Shown: one piece after another, positions 33,714 through 44,639 of the stretch
Layout: every line of letters begins with the position of its first letter
Position numbering within the stretch: the stretch's first letter is position 1
Assembly: GCA_963575745.1 (NCBI GenBank)
Contig: CAUYUJ010019252.1
Location: 1-56,000, forward strand
Source of the DNA: Prorocentrum cordatum
Taxonomy: Eukaryota > Sar > Dinophyceae > Prorocentrales > Prorocentraceae
Direction: 5' to 3'
DNA length: 56,000 nt
Made by a program: the position numbers and the translations under genes
The notes under the pieces: model-generated
Seen by the model: the letters and a program-made list of their open reading frames with translations, nothing else
Database searches by the model: none
Told to the model about the DNA's origin: nothing

Positions 33714-33949
33714 GGGACGACGACTCAGGGGGCAACGACGACGAGGACGACGACGACGAGGAGGACGATGATGACGAGGAGGACGAGGAGGCGGAGGAGG
33801 AAGAGGAGGGCAAGGACGAGGAGGATGAGGAGGACGATGACTCATCAGAGGACCTGGCGTTCATTCGGGCCTCAGCCAAGTTCACGGCAACAACGGCGCT
33901 GAAGAGTCTGAGCAAGCCGGTGAGAGGCATGTCGAGCGCTGGCTACTGA
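33714..33949 (+). CDS. Gene B last exon, acidic tail
   Basis: After a 421-bp GT-AG intron (33,293-33,713) the phase-1 join reads VVAVG-GDDDSGGNDDEDDDD, a long Asp/Glu run. The C-terminus is SSEDLAFIRASAKFTATTAL...SSAGY, with TGA at 33,947-33,949. The acidic run is translated from GACGAGGAGGA repeats. The intron itself is also purine rich, so the border is plausible but not unique (another acceptor is at 33,700). Confidence 0.58.
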
Positions 33950-34230
33950 GTCCGGCCAACGTTCGGAGAGGCAGGAGAGGATGAGGACCAGGGGGAACCC
34001 GGGATGCCCTATGATGCGACGCTGCCATGCACCCTCCCATAATAAGTTCACGCAATCATCCTTTTCACGCCTGGGCGTGCGCCCTTGAAAGACAAGCGCC
34101 CCATGGGGCTGACATGAGGAACTGTGCGCTTCGAAATTCAATGAACCTGGCAGACTTTGTTGAGCTGCCAGTTGATGCTCATGTGTTTTTGATAACTATA
34201 TCTTCTTAAGCTGCTCAGAAGAAACCAGTT
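33950..34230. other. Short spacer after gene B
   Basis: Unique-looking sequence without a supported gene. A 60-codon ORF at 34,027-34,209 has no recognisable features. Confidence 0.5.
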
Positions 34231-35331
34231 CCCTACCTAGGCTTCGCTATGCTTAAAGGGCCGGGCAGTGGAAATCGCCCCGGGCGGTTCTCCTGGCATC
34301 CGCGCCGCGGTTCCCCCATGATCCCCCGCTTTGCCTAGCCTAGCTTAGCTTAGCTTAGCTTTGCTAGCTTAGCTTAGCTTAGCTTAGCTTAGCTTAGCTT
34401 AGCTTAGCTTAGCTTAGCTTAGCTTAGCTCGGCTTAGCTTGGCCTAGTAGCCTAGCTTAGCTTAGCTTGAACATATTTAGCTTAGCATGGCTGGGCCTAC
34501 CTTACCCTAGCTTAGCTTGGGCGGCGCTATCACAGTATATCATAACATAGCATAGCCAAGCCGATCATAACATAACATAGCATAGCTCAACATATTACCA
34601 TAGCATAGCATAGCACAGCATAGCGCAGTCTAGCATAGTATAACATAGCATGGCATTCCATCGCTTAGCATAGCACACCGCAGCATTGCAAATCATAGCA
34701 CATCACAACATAATACGGCATATCATGGCATAGCGCAGCATAACACTACACATCATAGCATAGCATAGCAGAGCGCGGCATAGCATATCATAGCTTCGCC
34801 TATCATATCATAGCATAGCGCAGCATATCACAGCATAACGTAGCGCAGCATAGCATAGCATAGCATAGCGAAGCATAACTTAGCTTACTCTAGCTTAGCT
34901 TAGCGCAGCGCAGCATAGCGCAGCGCAGCATTAGCACAGCATATCAAAGCATATCATAGCCAAACGTGGCATCGCATAGCACAGGATATCATTGCATATC
35001 GTAGCATAGCATGTAAAGCGAACGCACCACCAATGCGAACTTGTAGATGTATATGTAGATGTAGGTGTAGGTGTAGATGTGGATGTATGTGTATGATGAT
35101 ATGTAGATGTAGATGCAGATGTAGATGTTTATGTAGATGTAGATGTAGATGTAGATGTAGATGTAGATGCAGATGTAGGTGTAGGTGTAGATGTAGGTGT
35201 GGATTTAGATGTAGATGTGAGTCTCGCTGCTGATGTTGATGTAGATGTAGATGCAGGTGTATATGTTAATAATATAGCTGTCGGTGTAGATGTAGATGTT
35301 GCTTTCCTAGGTGCTCCAACTCCTAGGTAGG
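34231..35331 (+). mobile_element. R1 element, longest copy (1.1 kb)
   Basis: CCCTACCTAGG at 34,231 and CCTAGGTAGG ending 35,331. In order: GC-rich head, about 20 near-perfect TTAGC units (34,338-34,440), CATAGC repeats (34,540-34,880), TTAGC/CAGCG, further CATAGC, then GATGTA hexamers (35,040-35,300). The outer TCGCACTGGGATAA tail is absent. Arg/Cys ORFs in the hexamer part are artefacts. Confidence 0.85.
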
Positions 35332-36600
35332 ACATTGTGATGATTGCAAACTAAGGATTTCGACGTGCGCGCGCGGGAGACGCGCGCATGCGGCCCGCGT
35401 GGTATTACTTGATATGGATTAATGCCCTGAACGCGCGCCCGGCCCGCCCTAGCGACACGTCTGGCGGAGCGACGGCAGGGAGGCGTTATTCATAAGAGAA
35501 CGGATGTGGGCGGATCAGGGGGGGGACGCTCGCCCATTCCGCGCTGGCCAGAGGCCTCAGCGAGGCGGCTCCCGACCAGTGGGATGCCCAGGCCTCGATT
35601 TAGATTCGAAGATGAGGAGTGCTTATGAGGAGAGGGGGGAGACATCAGGAGAATGGATGATGGATGATGCTCGTCCATTCCGTTTGCTCGGGGGCCGCAT
35701 GCGACGGGGCCTGAGTGCCTGGCGGGCACCATCATCGACCACGCAAATGAGGCCCCTGCCTCGTCCTTCCCGTCTCGGGATCTTTCGGGATCTGGGGTCT
35801 TGAGCTCCTGTGGTGGGCGAGGGGGGGAGGTGATGCCCCCCCCCCCCTCGGTGTCTTGACCCAGAAGAAGAAGAAGCGCGGCGCCAGCGGCGTCACCAGA
35901 CTGGGCGTCCTAGACCGTCTTGAGGCCATCTTGGGTCGTCTTGGGTTCATCTTGGGCCGCGTCGGAGGCATCTTGGGGTCATTTGGGCTCTCTTCTTGGG
36001 GGCATCTTGGACGTCTTGGATGCGTCTCGGGACCATCATGGAAATCATCTTGGGCCATCTAAGCCGTCTTGGAGGCCACCCTGATGATGGGCCGAGCCCT
36101 GCCTCCAGCAGGTCCGCGGGCAAACAACCGCTGACGGGGTCGAGACAGGGAAGGGGGGGGGGGGCTCGATGGCCGCCGCCGTTGCTCATGCTGCCTTCCG
36201 TGCGTCTAAGCTGAAAGAAGAAGCGGAGGAGGAGGATGATAATGATGATGAGGAGGAGGGCGCCTAGACAACAATGTCGCCATCGGCGCCGAGAAGATGG
36301 GATCGGATAGAATGGGCGTTGCGGATAAGATACCACGATGGGGGTGGGCCGGAGTGGGCCAGGATAATACGGGGCAGGAAAAGGCGGAACGAGGTTGGAT
36401 ACCACGATGGGACATCAGCAGGCGAGAACGAATGATAATAATAAGATGCACGCGCCGGCCGCGTGGGGCGCGGCTGCAGGGCCTGCCTGGAGGAGGCGCT
36501 CGCTGCAGGAGGACCGTCGGCCTGTGGACGACCCGTCAGAGCCTCGCCTGGGCGCGCCTGGACGACGTCGTCGTCGTCGCTGTTGTCCGTTATCGATTTT
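35332..36600. other. Repeat-poor spacer, no gene supported
   Basis: It contains short R2-core-like CATCTTGGG repeats (35,900-36,080) and scattered poly-G runs. ORFs overlap on both strands, and none shows a protein-like pattern or supported splice sites. Confidence 0.45.
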
Positions 36601-36606
36601 GAAGGG

Positions 36607-36647
36607 GGCCGATTTTGAAGGGGGATCAGCCCCCTTCAAAATCGGCC
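36607..36647. repeat. Perfect 18-bp hairpin with 5-nt loop
   Basis: GGCCGATTTTGAAGGGGG (36,607-36,624), loop ATCAG, and the exact complement (36,630-36,647). Two more half-units, TTCAAAATCGGC, follow at about 36,651 and 36,679. It could act as a cruciform or as an element end. Confidence 0.9.
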
Positions 36648-36699
36648 CCTTTCAAAATCGGCGCCCGGACCGGCCCCTTCAAAATCGGCCCCGGGGTGC

Positions 36700-37240
36700 T
36701 TTAGTATGAGGTTTCGCTTTCGCGTTGACGAGGGCCCCCCCCAAATAATGCCCAACAAGGCCGAACAACAAAGACGACGAGGCCTACCCCCGTCACGCCC
36801 CCTCCTCCTCTTCCTTCCCCTCCTCTTTCTCCTCCTCCCTCCTCCTCCTCCTCCATCCTCCTTTGAACCCTGCCATTACTACCCATGACGGGGCGCTGAT
36901 TATCGTTTAATCCTATCGATTAGCTACTTCTTCTTGGGTTTTGGGGGAAATTCGAGGGTTACCTTCGAATTTCCGAAGAATCTCAATACGTTCTGAAACA
37001 AAATTGCATGCAATATTATTCTTCTGGGGGGGCTGGCCTGGGGCTTGAAATTACAAGGTAACCCTGGAATTTCCGAAGAAGAATAAAATCTTCAAATTAT
37101 TATTCTTGGCGTGCGCGGTCCTGCTGCTTTAGCATGGAGGGTGAATTTGAGGCGCGCAGCGCGAATTATTCTTGGCTGGGCGGGTGGCAAGGAGGGTTTC
37201 CCTGAATTTGCCGGTGGGGGACAGCCTATCGGGGGAAGCC
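36700..37240. other. Spacer with TTCGAATTTCCGAAG repeats
   Basis: A related block, AATTTCCGAAGAA with GGTTACC/GGTAACCC, occurs at about 36,957 and 37,050. No gene is supported. Confidence 0.45.
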
Positions 37241-37835
37241 TATGGAAGCCTGTGAAGGGCGGCCTGCGAGGGGCAGACTCTGGGAATCCTTGGGGATCCC
37301 TTGGGAATCCCTAAGGAATTTCTAATGAATCCAGAGGAATCCCTAAGGCATCCACAAGCATCCCAAGGGAATCCTAAGGAATCCCGAGGGCATCCCTAGG
37401 AATCCCTAGGGAATCCTTAGGAATCCTTAAGGGCTCTTCAAGAATCCTAAGGGAATCCTGGGGGATCCCTTGGGAATCATCAGGAGTCCCTAAGGAATCC
37501 TTTGGAATCCCGAACGTGTCGTTAAGAATTCCCGCGGACTCCAGAAACCCTCGGGAATCCTTATGGCTCCCTCGGAAATCCAAGAAAAAAATCCTTGCGG
37601 AATCCTTGGGATTCAAAGCGGAATCTTCAAGAGTAGTCCCTCGGGGATCCTGAGGAATCTTTCGGCGCCCCCAAAGAATCCCTTCGGAAATCCTCAGGAA
37701 TCCTTCGGGGATCCTGCGGGGTCTTCAGGGAATCCTTCGGATTCCCTCGGGGCTTCTTAGGAATCCCTGGTGAATCCCCAAGAAGAATCACTAGGGCACC
37801 CTAAGGAACCCCAAGGGGAACCTCAGGAATCTCTA
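37240..37835. repeat. Degenerate GGAATCC(T/C)(T/A) short tandem array
   Basis: About 600 bp made of 10-13 bp units around GGAATCCTTAGGAATCC, irregularly spaced, directly left of the 130-bp satellite. ORFs here give Gly-Ile-Pro/Asp-Ser repeats and are not treated as genes. Confidence 0.8.
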
Positions 37836-37884
37836 GGACATGGCCCGGCGCCCTCCGAGGAATCCAGATGGCTGTCACCTTGGA

Positions 37885-40800
37885 CGTTTTCCATGCAGCG
37901 CATGCACACCAGGTGACCCACGAAGGGGTGGGTCACCAGAACACTGGTTGAGAGAGACAAGTTGCTTCACCTGCATCCTGGGCCTCGTCATGAGGCGACG
38001 CACTGCCACTCAATATGTTTGCCATGCGGCGCAAGCACACCAGGTGACCCACGAAAGGGGTGGGTCACCAGAGAACTGGTTGGGAAAAACCAATGGTCTC
38101 ACTTGCATTCTGGGCCTCAACATGAGGCGAAACATTGCCACTCAATACGTTTGCCGTGCGGCGCAAGCACACCTGGTGACCCACGAAAGGGGTGGGTCGC
38201 CAAAAAAACATGGTTTCACCTGCATTCTGGGCCTCAACATGAGGCGACGCACTGCCACTCAATGCGTTTTCGATACGGCGCAAGCACGCCAGGTGACCCA
38301 CGAAGGGGTGGGTCAACAGGATGCTGGTTGAGAAAAACAATTGTTTTACTTGCATTCTGGGCCTCAACATGAGGCGACGCACTGCCACTCAATGCGTTTT
38401 CCATACGGCGCAAGCACACCAGGTGACCCACGAAGGGGTGGGTCACCAGAAAACTGATTGAGAAAACCAGTTGTTTCACTTGCATTCTGGGCCTCAACAT
38501 GAGGCGATGCACTGCCACTCAATACGTTTCCCATGCGGCGCAAGCACACCAGGTGACCCACGAAAGGGGTGGGTCACCAGAAAACTGCATCCTGGGCATT
38601 GCCACTGAATGCGTTTTCCATGCGGCGCAACCACACCAGATGACCCACGAAGGGGTGGGTCACCAGACAACTGGTTGAGAAAACCAATTGTTTCACTTGC
38701 ATTCTGGGCCTCAACATGAGGCGATTCCCTGCCACTCAATGCGTTTTCCATACGGCGCAAGCAAACCGGGTGACCCACGGAGGGGTGGGCCACCAGACAA
38801 CTGGCTGAGAAAAACAATTTGTTTCACTTGCATTCTGGGCCTCAGCATGAGGCGATGCATTGCCACTCAATACGTTTTCCATACGGCGCAAGCGCACCAG
38901 GGGACCCACGAAGGGGTGGGTCACCAAAGAACTTGTTGGGAAAAACAAATTGTTCCACCTGCATCCTGGATCTCGTCATGAGGCGACGCACTGCCACTCA
39001 AGATGTTTGCCATGCGGCGCAAGCACACCAGGTGACCCACGAAGGGGTGGGTCACAATACAGCTGGTTGAGAACAACCAGCTGTTTCACTTGCATTCTGG
39101 GCCTCAACATGAGGCGAGGCACTGCCACTCAATACGTTTGCCATGCGGCGCAAGCCCACCGGGTGACCCACGGAGGGGTGGGTCACTAGAAAATTGGTCG
39201 AGAAAAACCAATTGTTTCGCTTGCATTCTGGGCCTCAACATGAGGCGACGCACTGCCACTCAATGCGTTTTCGCTACGGCGCGAGCACACCAGGTGACCC
39301 ACGGAGGGGTGGGTCACCAGACAAGTGGTTGAGAAAAACAATTTGTTTCACTTGCATTCTGGGCCTCAACATGAGGCGAGGCATTACCCCTCAACACGTT
39401 TCCAGGCGGCGCAAGCACACCAGGTGACCCACGAAGGGGTGGGTGACCAGAAAACTGGTTGAGAAAAACAAATGGTTTCACTTGCGTTCTGGGCCTCAAC
39501 ATGAGGCGACGCACTGCCACTCAATGCGTCTCCCATACGGCGTAAGCACACCGGGTGACCCACGAAGGGGTGGGTCACCAGAGAACTGGTTGAGAAAAAA
39601 ACCACTTGCATTCTGGGCCTCAACATGAGGCGAGGCATTGCCACTCAATGCGTTTTCGATACGGCGCAAGCACACCAGGTGACCCACGAAGAGGTGGGTC
39701 ACCAGAGAACTGGTTGAGAAAAACAAGACGTTCCAATTGCATTCTGGGCCTCAACATGAGGCGACGCATTGCCACTCAACACGCTTTCCATACGGCGCAA
39801 GCACGCCGGGTGACCCACGAAGGGGTGGGTCACCAGACAACTGGTTGAGGATAACCAATTGCTTCACTTGCATTCTGGGCCTCAACATGAGGCGATGCAT
39901 TGCCACTCAATACGTTTGCCATACGGCGCAAGCACACCAGGGGGCCCACGAAGAAGTGGGTCACCAGAAAACTGGTTGAGAAAAAATTGTTTCACTTGCA
40001 TTTTGGGCCTCGTCATGAGGCGACGAACTGCCACTCAAGATGTTTGCCATGCGGCGCAAGCACACCAGGTGACCCACGAAGGGGTGGGTCACCAGAAAAC
40101 TGGTTGAAAATACCAATTGGTTCATTTGCATTCCGGGCCTCAACATGAGACGAAACACTGCCACTCAATACGTATTCCATGCGGCGCAAGCACACCAGGT
40201 GACCCACGAAGGGGTGGGTCACCAGAAAACTGGTTGAGAAAAACAAATTGTTTCTCTTGCATTCTTGCTTGGCCTCAACATGAGGCGAGGCAGTGCCTTT
40301 CAATGCGTTTTCGATACGGCGCAAGCGCACCAGGTGACCCACGAAGGGGTGGGTCACCAGAAAACTGGTTGAGAAAAACCCATCGTTTCACTTGCATTCT
40401 GGGCCTCAACATGAGGCGACGCATTGCCACTCAGTGCGTTTTCCATACGGCGCAAGCACACAAGGTGACCCACGAACGGGTGGGTCGCCAGAAAACTGGT
40501 TGAGAAAAACCAAATATGTCACTCGCAGTCCGGGCCTCAACATGAGGCGACGCATTGCCACCTCATACGTTTTCCAGGCGGCGCAAGCACACCAAGTGAC
40601 CCACGAAGGGGTGGGTCACCAGAAAACTGGTTGAGAAAAACCAATTGTTTCACTTGCATTCTGAGCCTCAACATGAGACGACACACTGCCACTCAATGCG
40701 TTTCCCATGAGGCGCAAGCACACCAGGTGACCCACGAAGGGGTGGGTCACCAGAAAACTGGTTGAGAAAAACCCATCGTTTCACTTGCATTCTGGGACTC

Positions 40801-42405
40801 AACATGAGGCGAGGCACTGCCACTCAATGCGTTTGCCATACGGCGCAAGCACACCAGGTGACCCACGAAGGGGTGGGTCACCAGCAACTGGTTGAGAAAA
40901 ACCAATTGTTTCACTTGCATTCTGGGCATGAATATGAGGCGACGCGCTGCCACCTAATACGTTTGCCATACGTTCCATACGGCGCAAGCGCACCAGGTGA
41001 CCCACGAAGGGGTGGGTCACCAGAAAACTTGTTGAGAAAAACGAATTGTTTCACTTGCATCCTGGGCCGTAGCATGAGGCGACGCATTGCCACTCAATGC
41101 GTTTTCCATGCAGCGCAAACACACCAGGTGACCCACGAAGAGGTGGGTCACCAGAAAACTGGTTGAGAACAAACAATTGTTTCTCTTGCACTCTGGGCCT
41201 CGTCATGAGGCGATGCGCTGCCACTCATCAATGCGTTTGCCATACGGCGCAAGCGCACCAGGTGACCCACGAAGGGGTGGGTCACCAGAAAACTGGTTGA
41301 GAAATACAGATTGTTTCACCTGCATCCTGGGCGTCGTCATGTGGCGATGCGCTGCCACTCAATGCGTTCTCCATGCGGCGCATGCACACCAGGTGACCCA
41401 CGAAGGGGTGGGTCACCAGAAAACTGGTTGAGAAAAACCAATTGTTTCACTTGTATTTTAGGCCTCGTCATGAGGCGACGCACTGCCATTCACTACGTCA
41501 GGTGACCCACGAAGGGGTGGGTCACCTGAAAACTGGTTGAGAAAAACCCATCGTTTCACTTGCATTCTGGGCCTCAACATGAGGCGACGCATTGCCACTC
41601 AGTGCGTTTTCAATACGGCGAATTTCACACCAGGTGACCCACGAAGGGGTGGATCACCAGAAAATTGGTGAAGAAAAGCCAACTGTTTCACTTGCATTCT
41701 GGGCCTCAACATGAGGCGACGCATTGCCACTCAATATTTTTGCCATACGGCGCAAGCGCACCAGGTGAACCACGAAGGGGTGGGTCACCAGAAAACTTGT
41801 TTGGAAAAACAAATTGTTTCACTTGCATTCTGGGCCTCAACATGAGGCGATGCATTGCCACTCAATGCGTTTTCCATGCGGCGCAAGCACACCAGGTGAC
41901 CCACGAAGGGGTGGATCACCAGAAAACTTGTTGAGAAAAAAATTGTTTCACCTGCATCCTTGGCCTCGTCATGTGGCGACGCACTGCCACTCAATATATT
42001 TGCCATACGTCGCAAGCACACCAGGTGACCCACGAAGGGGTGGGTCACCAGAAAACTGGTTGAGAAAAAACAATTGTTTCACTTGCTCTCTGGGCCTCGA
42101 CATGAGGCGATGCATTGCCACTCAATACGTTTGCAATACGGCGCAAGCACACCTGGTGACCCACGAAGGGGTGGGTCATCAGAAAACTGGTTGAGAGAAA
42201 CCCATTGTTTCACTTGCATTCTGGGCCTCAACATGAGGCGGCGCACTGCCTCTCAATGCGTTTTCGATACGGCGCAAGCACACCAGGTGACCCACGAAGG
42301 GGGGGTCACCAGAAAACTGGTTGAGAAAAACAATTGTTTCACTTGCATTCTGGGCCTCAACATGAGGCGATACATTGCCACTCAATACGTTTTTCATACG
42401 GCGCC
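37885..42405. repeat. 130-bp satellite array, about 34 units
   Basis: Units of 129-132 bp (a few shorter, e.g. 117 and 87) repeat head to tail. Each holds the hairpin GGTGACCCAC-GAAGGG-GTGGGTCACC, a spacer AGAAAACTGGTTGAGAAAAA, then TTTCACTTGCATTCTGGGCC, CAACATGAGGCGA, CACTGCCACTCAATGCGTTT and CATACGGCGCAAGCACACCA. Changes between units are mostly single bases. Because 130 is not a multiple of 3, many 60-180 codon ORFs on both strands arise as artefacts. Both sides carry GGCGCCCTCCGA.GAATCCA (37,847 and 42,401), a direct repeat bounding the array. It is not a CRISPR array, because there are no variable spacers. Confidence 0.93.
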
Positions 42406-43219
42406 CTCCGAAGAATCCAAGATGACTGCCACCGAAACATGCACGGGCATGCGGCGCCGAACGGTGCCGGGCCATGTCCGAGACATGGCCCGGCACCCTC
42501 CGAGGAATCCAAGGTGGCAGTCATCTGGATTCCAGATACCAGATGGTGTCCAAAATGCGGCGCCGAGACATGCCCCTGGTGCCCTCCGAGGAATCCAAGA
42601 TGACTGACTGCCACCTGGCCCAAACAGGCCACCAAGGCCGCCAAGATTGCCCAAGACCGATTCAAGACGGCCCAAGACGCAAGACGACCTAAGATGGCCT
42701 CGAGACGGGCCAAGCGGCTTCCCAAAACGGCCCGACACGGCTCCAAGAGGGCGTCCAGGGAGGAATCCTCCAGGACGGGGCTCCAGAAACCATCGGAATC
42801 CGTCAGGGCCCCTAAGATTCCTGGGGGGTCCTGGGCAAATCCAGGGGGTATGCTTCCAATAATAATTTGGGGGTGCTGCCGCAACTTGAAATTATTATTA
42901 TTATTATTCTGGGCGCCTGCGGCGGAGTTTGGAGGGATGGAGGGTCGGATTTTAATTTTAAAAAGATTCCCAAGAATATTTGCGAAACAAATTCGCAAGG
43001 ACCCCGGTACATGTACGCGAGCGCCCCGTCATTATTATTACCCCCCTCAGCCGTTCCCCAGAAAGAAAAGTGAGGGGAGGCTTTTTTTTGAGTCGCGGAC
43101 CCGCTCGGCTGGTCGGGAAGCGCCGCCGGGCTCGAGTGGCAGATTCATCGTTTTTTTTCACGCCCCATATCATCATAGTAGTCCAGGTATTTCTTCTGGA
43201 CGCCCATATCGCCCAGGCA
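42406..43219. other. Spacer with flanking-repeat copies, no gene supported
   Basis: Three copies of CCCTCCGAGGAATCCA.G.TGACTGCCACC-like text lie at about 42,405, 42,500 and 42,580, one inside an inverted GGCCATGT...ACATGGCC pair (42,472-42,490). CCAAGA-type short repeats follow (42,640-42,730), then an ATT run (42,893-42,916). Confidence 0.5.
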
Positions 43220-44194
43220 ATGGTGTCTGGAATTTCCATGGCGTTGTATTCTTTCTTCATCGCGAATTGGTTGGGCTGTTGTTGCGGGGCCATGACCGAC
43301 AAGAAGAAGGGGGGGCTTTACACCCGTGCCGTGAAGCCGCTGACGCCCCAGATTGCGCGTTCGGACATGTTGTTCTATTGCAGCGCTGTGCATTGTAATC
43401 TCTTCGATGAAATCATGAACTCGCCTTCTTTACGAGACGAGTTCTGGGACCTCCTTCACTCTTTGTACACCGCGCCTCAGAGCGTGCACGCTGTGGAAAC
43501 TCACCCGATTGAGGACGTGGACTGGAGCTATTGGGAGCGCCGCCTACGAGACAGCAGGGCCTCCAATCGCTCGTCGGCGGCAGCAACAGCTCCGGGGACA
43601 TCAGCCGCCAACGCACCAACAGCTTCCGGGGCATCGGCCTCCAGCGCGCCAGCAGCTTCGGGGACATCGGCCGCCAGCGCACCGACAGCTTCGGGAAGAA
43701 CATCAGCCGCCGGCGCAGCGGGAACATCGGCCGCCAGCGCACCAACAGCTTCGGGAAGAACATCAGCCGCCAGCGCAGCGGGACCATCAGCCGCCAGCAG
43801 CGCACCATCAGCTTCGGGAGCATCAGCCGCCGGCACAGCGGGAACATCAGCAGCCAGCGCACCATCAGCTTCGGAAACATCAGCGGGGTCACCGACCTAC
43901 AACGCAGCTGCAGCATCACGGCCAGCGGTGCCATCAGACTGCAACGCAGCAGCAGCGGCATCATCATCACCAGCAGAGGGGCCGCCAGCAGCGGGATCAT
44001 CATCACCAGCGGGGCCAGCAGCGGGATCATCATCACCAGGGTCGTCGCCAGCGGCAGCAGCAACACGCTGCCGCTGCTACGGCGTCGTGAACCTGACCCA
44101 CGAGAGCCCTATCAAGCGCAGCAAGACGGTGCAGGGCGTTGTTCGGTCGGCCGCGAAGGCGCGGGGTGACATGGTAAACAGTGCTGGGCGGTAG
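43220..44194 (+). CDS. Gene C: unknown protein with Ala/Ser/Thr repeat region
   Basis: An intron-free ORF of 324 residues. N-terminus MVSGISMALYSFFIANWLGC could be a signal anchor or membrane segment. An alternative start at 43,292 (MTDKKKGGLY) would remove it. A globular-looking part follows (SDMLFYCSAVHCNLFDEIMN, FWDLLHSLY, WSYWERRLRD). From about 43,565 a 42-bp repeat encodes SAASAPTASGRT-like units for about 100 residues. The C-terminus is VNLTHESPIKRSKTVQGVVR, which looks specific and supports this frame. Another frame through the repeat reads RQRTNSFGKNISR units and is also open (43,531-44,169). No domain is recognised. An exon start at the AG before 43,217 is possible. Confidence 0.5.
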   Translation: MVSGISMALYSFFIANWLGCCCGAMTDKKKGGLYTRAVKPLTPQIARSDMLFYCSAVHCNLFDEIMNSPSLRDEFWDLLHSLYTAPQSVHAVETHPIEDVDWSYWERRLRDSRASNRSSAAATAPGTSAANAPTASGASASSAPAASGTSAASAPTASGRTSAAGAAGTSAASAPTASGRTSAASAAGPSAASSAPSASGASAAGTAGTSAASAPSASETSAGSPTYNAAAASRPAVPSDCNAAAAASSSPAEGPPAAGSSSPAGPAAGSSSPGSSPAAAATRCRCYGVVNLTHESPIKRSKTVQGVVRSAAKARGDMVNSAGR

Positions 44195-44424
44195 TAGTAG
44201 TTGGCGGAGGCGGAGGAGGAAGAGGAGAAGGAGGAGGATGAGGGGGGGGGAGAAGAGGAGGAGGAGGAGGTGGCGGAGGAGAAGGATGAGGAGGAGGGCG
44301 GGCGGGAGAGGATGAGGCGGAGGAAACGAGGAAAATAACGAGGTCAAACAACGACGTGGCGCTTCTTCTTCCCCCCCGGCCGATGCCCCCACCTCCGAAA
44401 AACAGATCCGCTGGACCCTGAGCG

Positions 44425-44486
44425 CAAAATTTGAGTTCAGGGGGGTGGGTGAGTCTCCTCACCCACCCCCCTGAACCCAAATTTTG
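44425..44486. repeat. 29-bp inverted repeat with 4-nt loop
   Basis: Arms at 44,425-44,453 and 44,458-44,486 match at 28 of 29 positions, centred on TCTC. The inner part is GGGGGTGGGTGAG/CTCACCCACCCCC. A strong hairpin about 230 bp after the gene C stop. Confidence 0.9.
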
Positions 44487-44535
44487 AGCATTAATCTATC
44501 TTTTGTTTAGGATGTCTGGGGCTGGATGTAGGAAA

Positions 44536-44608
44536 CGAGCCAATTGTGCCCTGGAGATGGCGGGGGTGGCCATTGTGCCCCCGCCGTGTCCAGGGCACAA
44601 TTGGCTCG
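44536..44608. repeat. Nested hairpin with 20-bp outer stem
   Basis: CGAGCCAATTGTGCCCTGGA (44,536-44,555) pairs exactly with 44,589-44,608. Inside, GGCGGGGG (44,559-44,566) pairs with CCCCCGCC (44,578-44,585). Only 50 bp from the previous hairpin. Confidence 0.9.
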
Positions 44609-44639
44609 CCCCGACCTTCAGCCTAAGAATCTATGTTGG

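Noticed and set aside
37885-42405. CRISPR-like array because of a palindromic repeat at regular spacing
   Set aside because: The whole 130-bp unit is conserved, there are no unique spacers and no cas genes, and the genome is eukaryotic.
37840-42607. Dozens of 60-180 codon ORFs on both strands
   Set aside because: They are translations of the 130-bp satellite in rotating frames. Each ends at the same TGA or related position of the unit.
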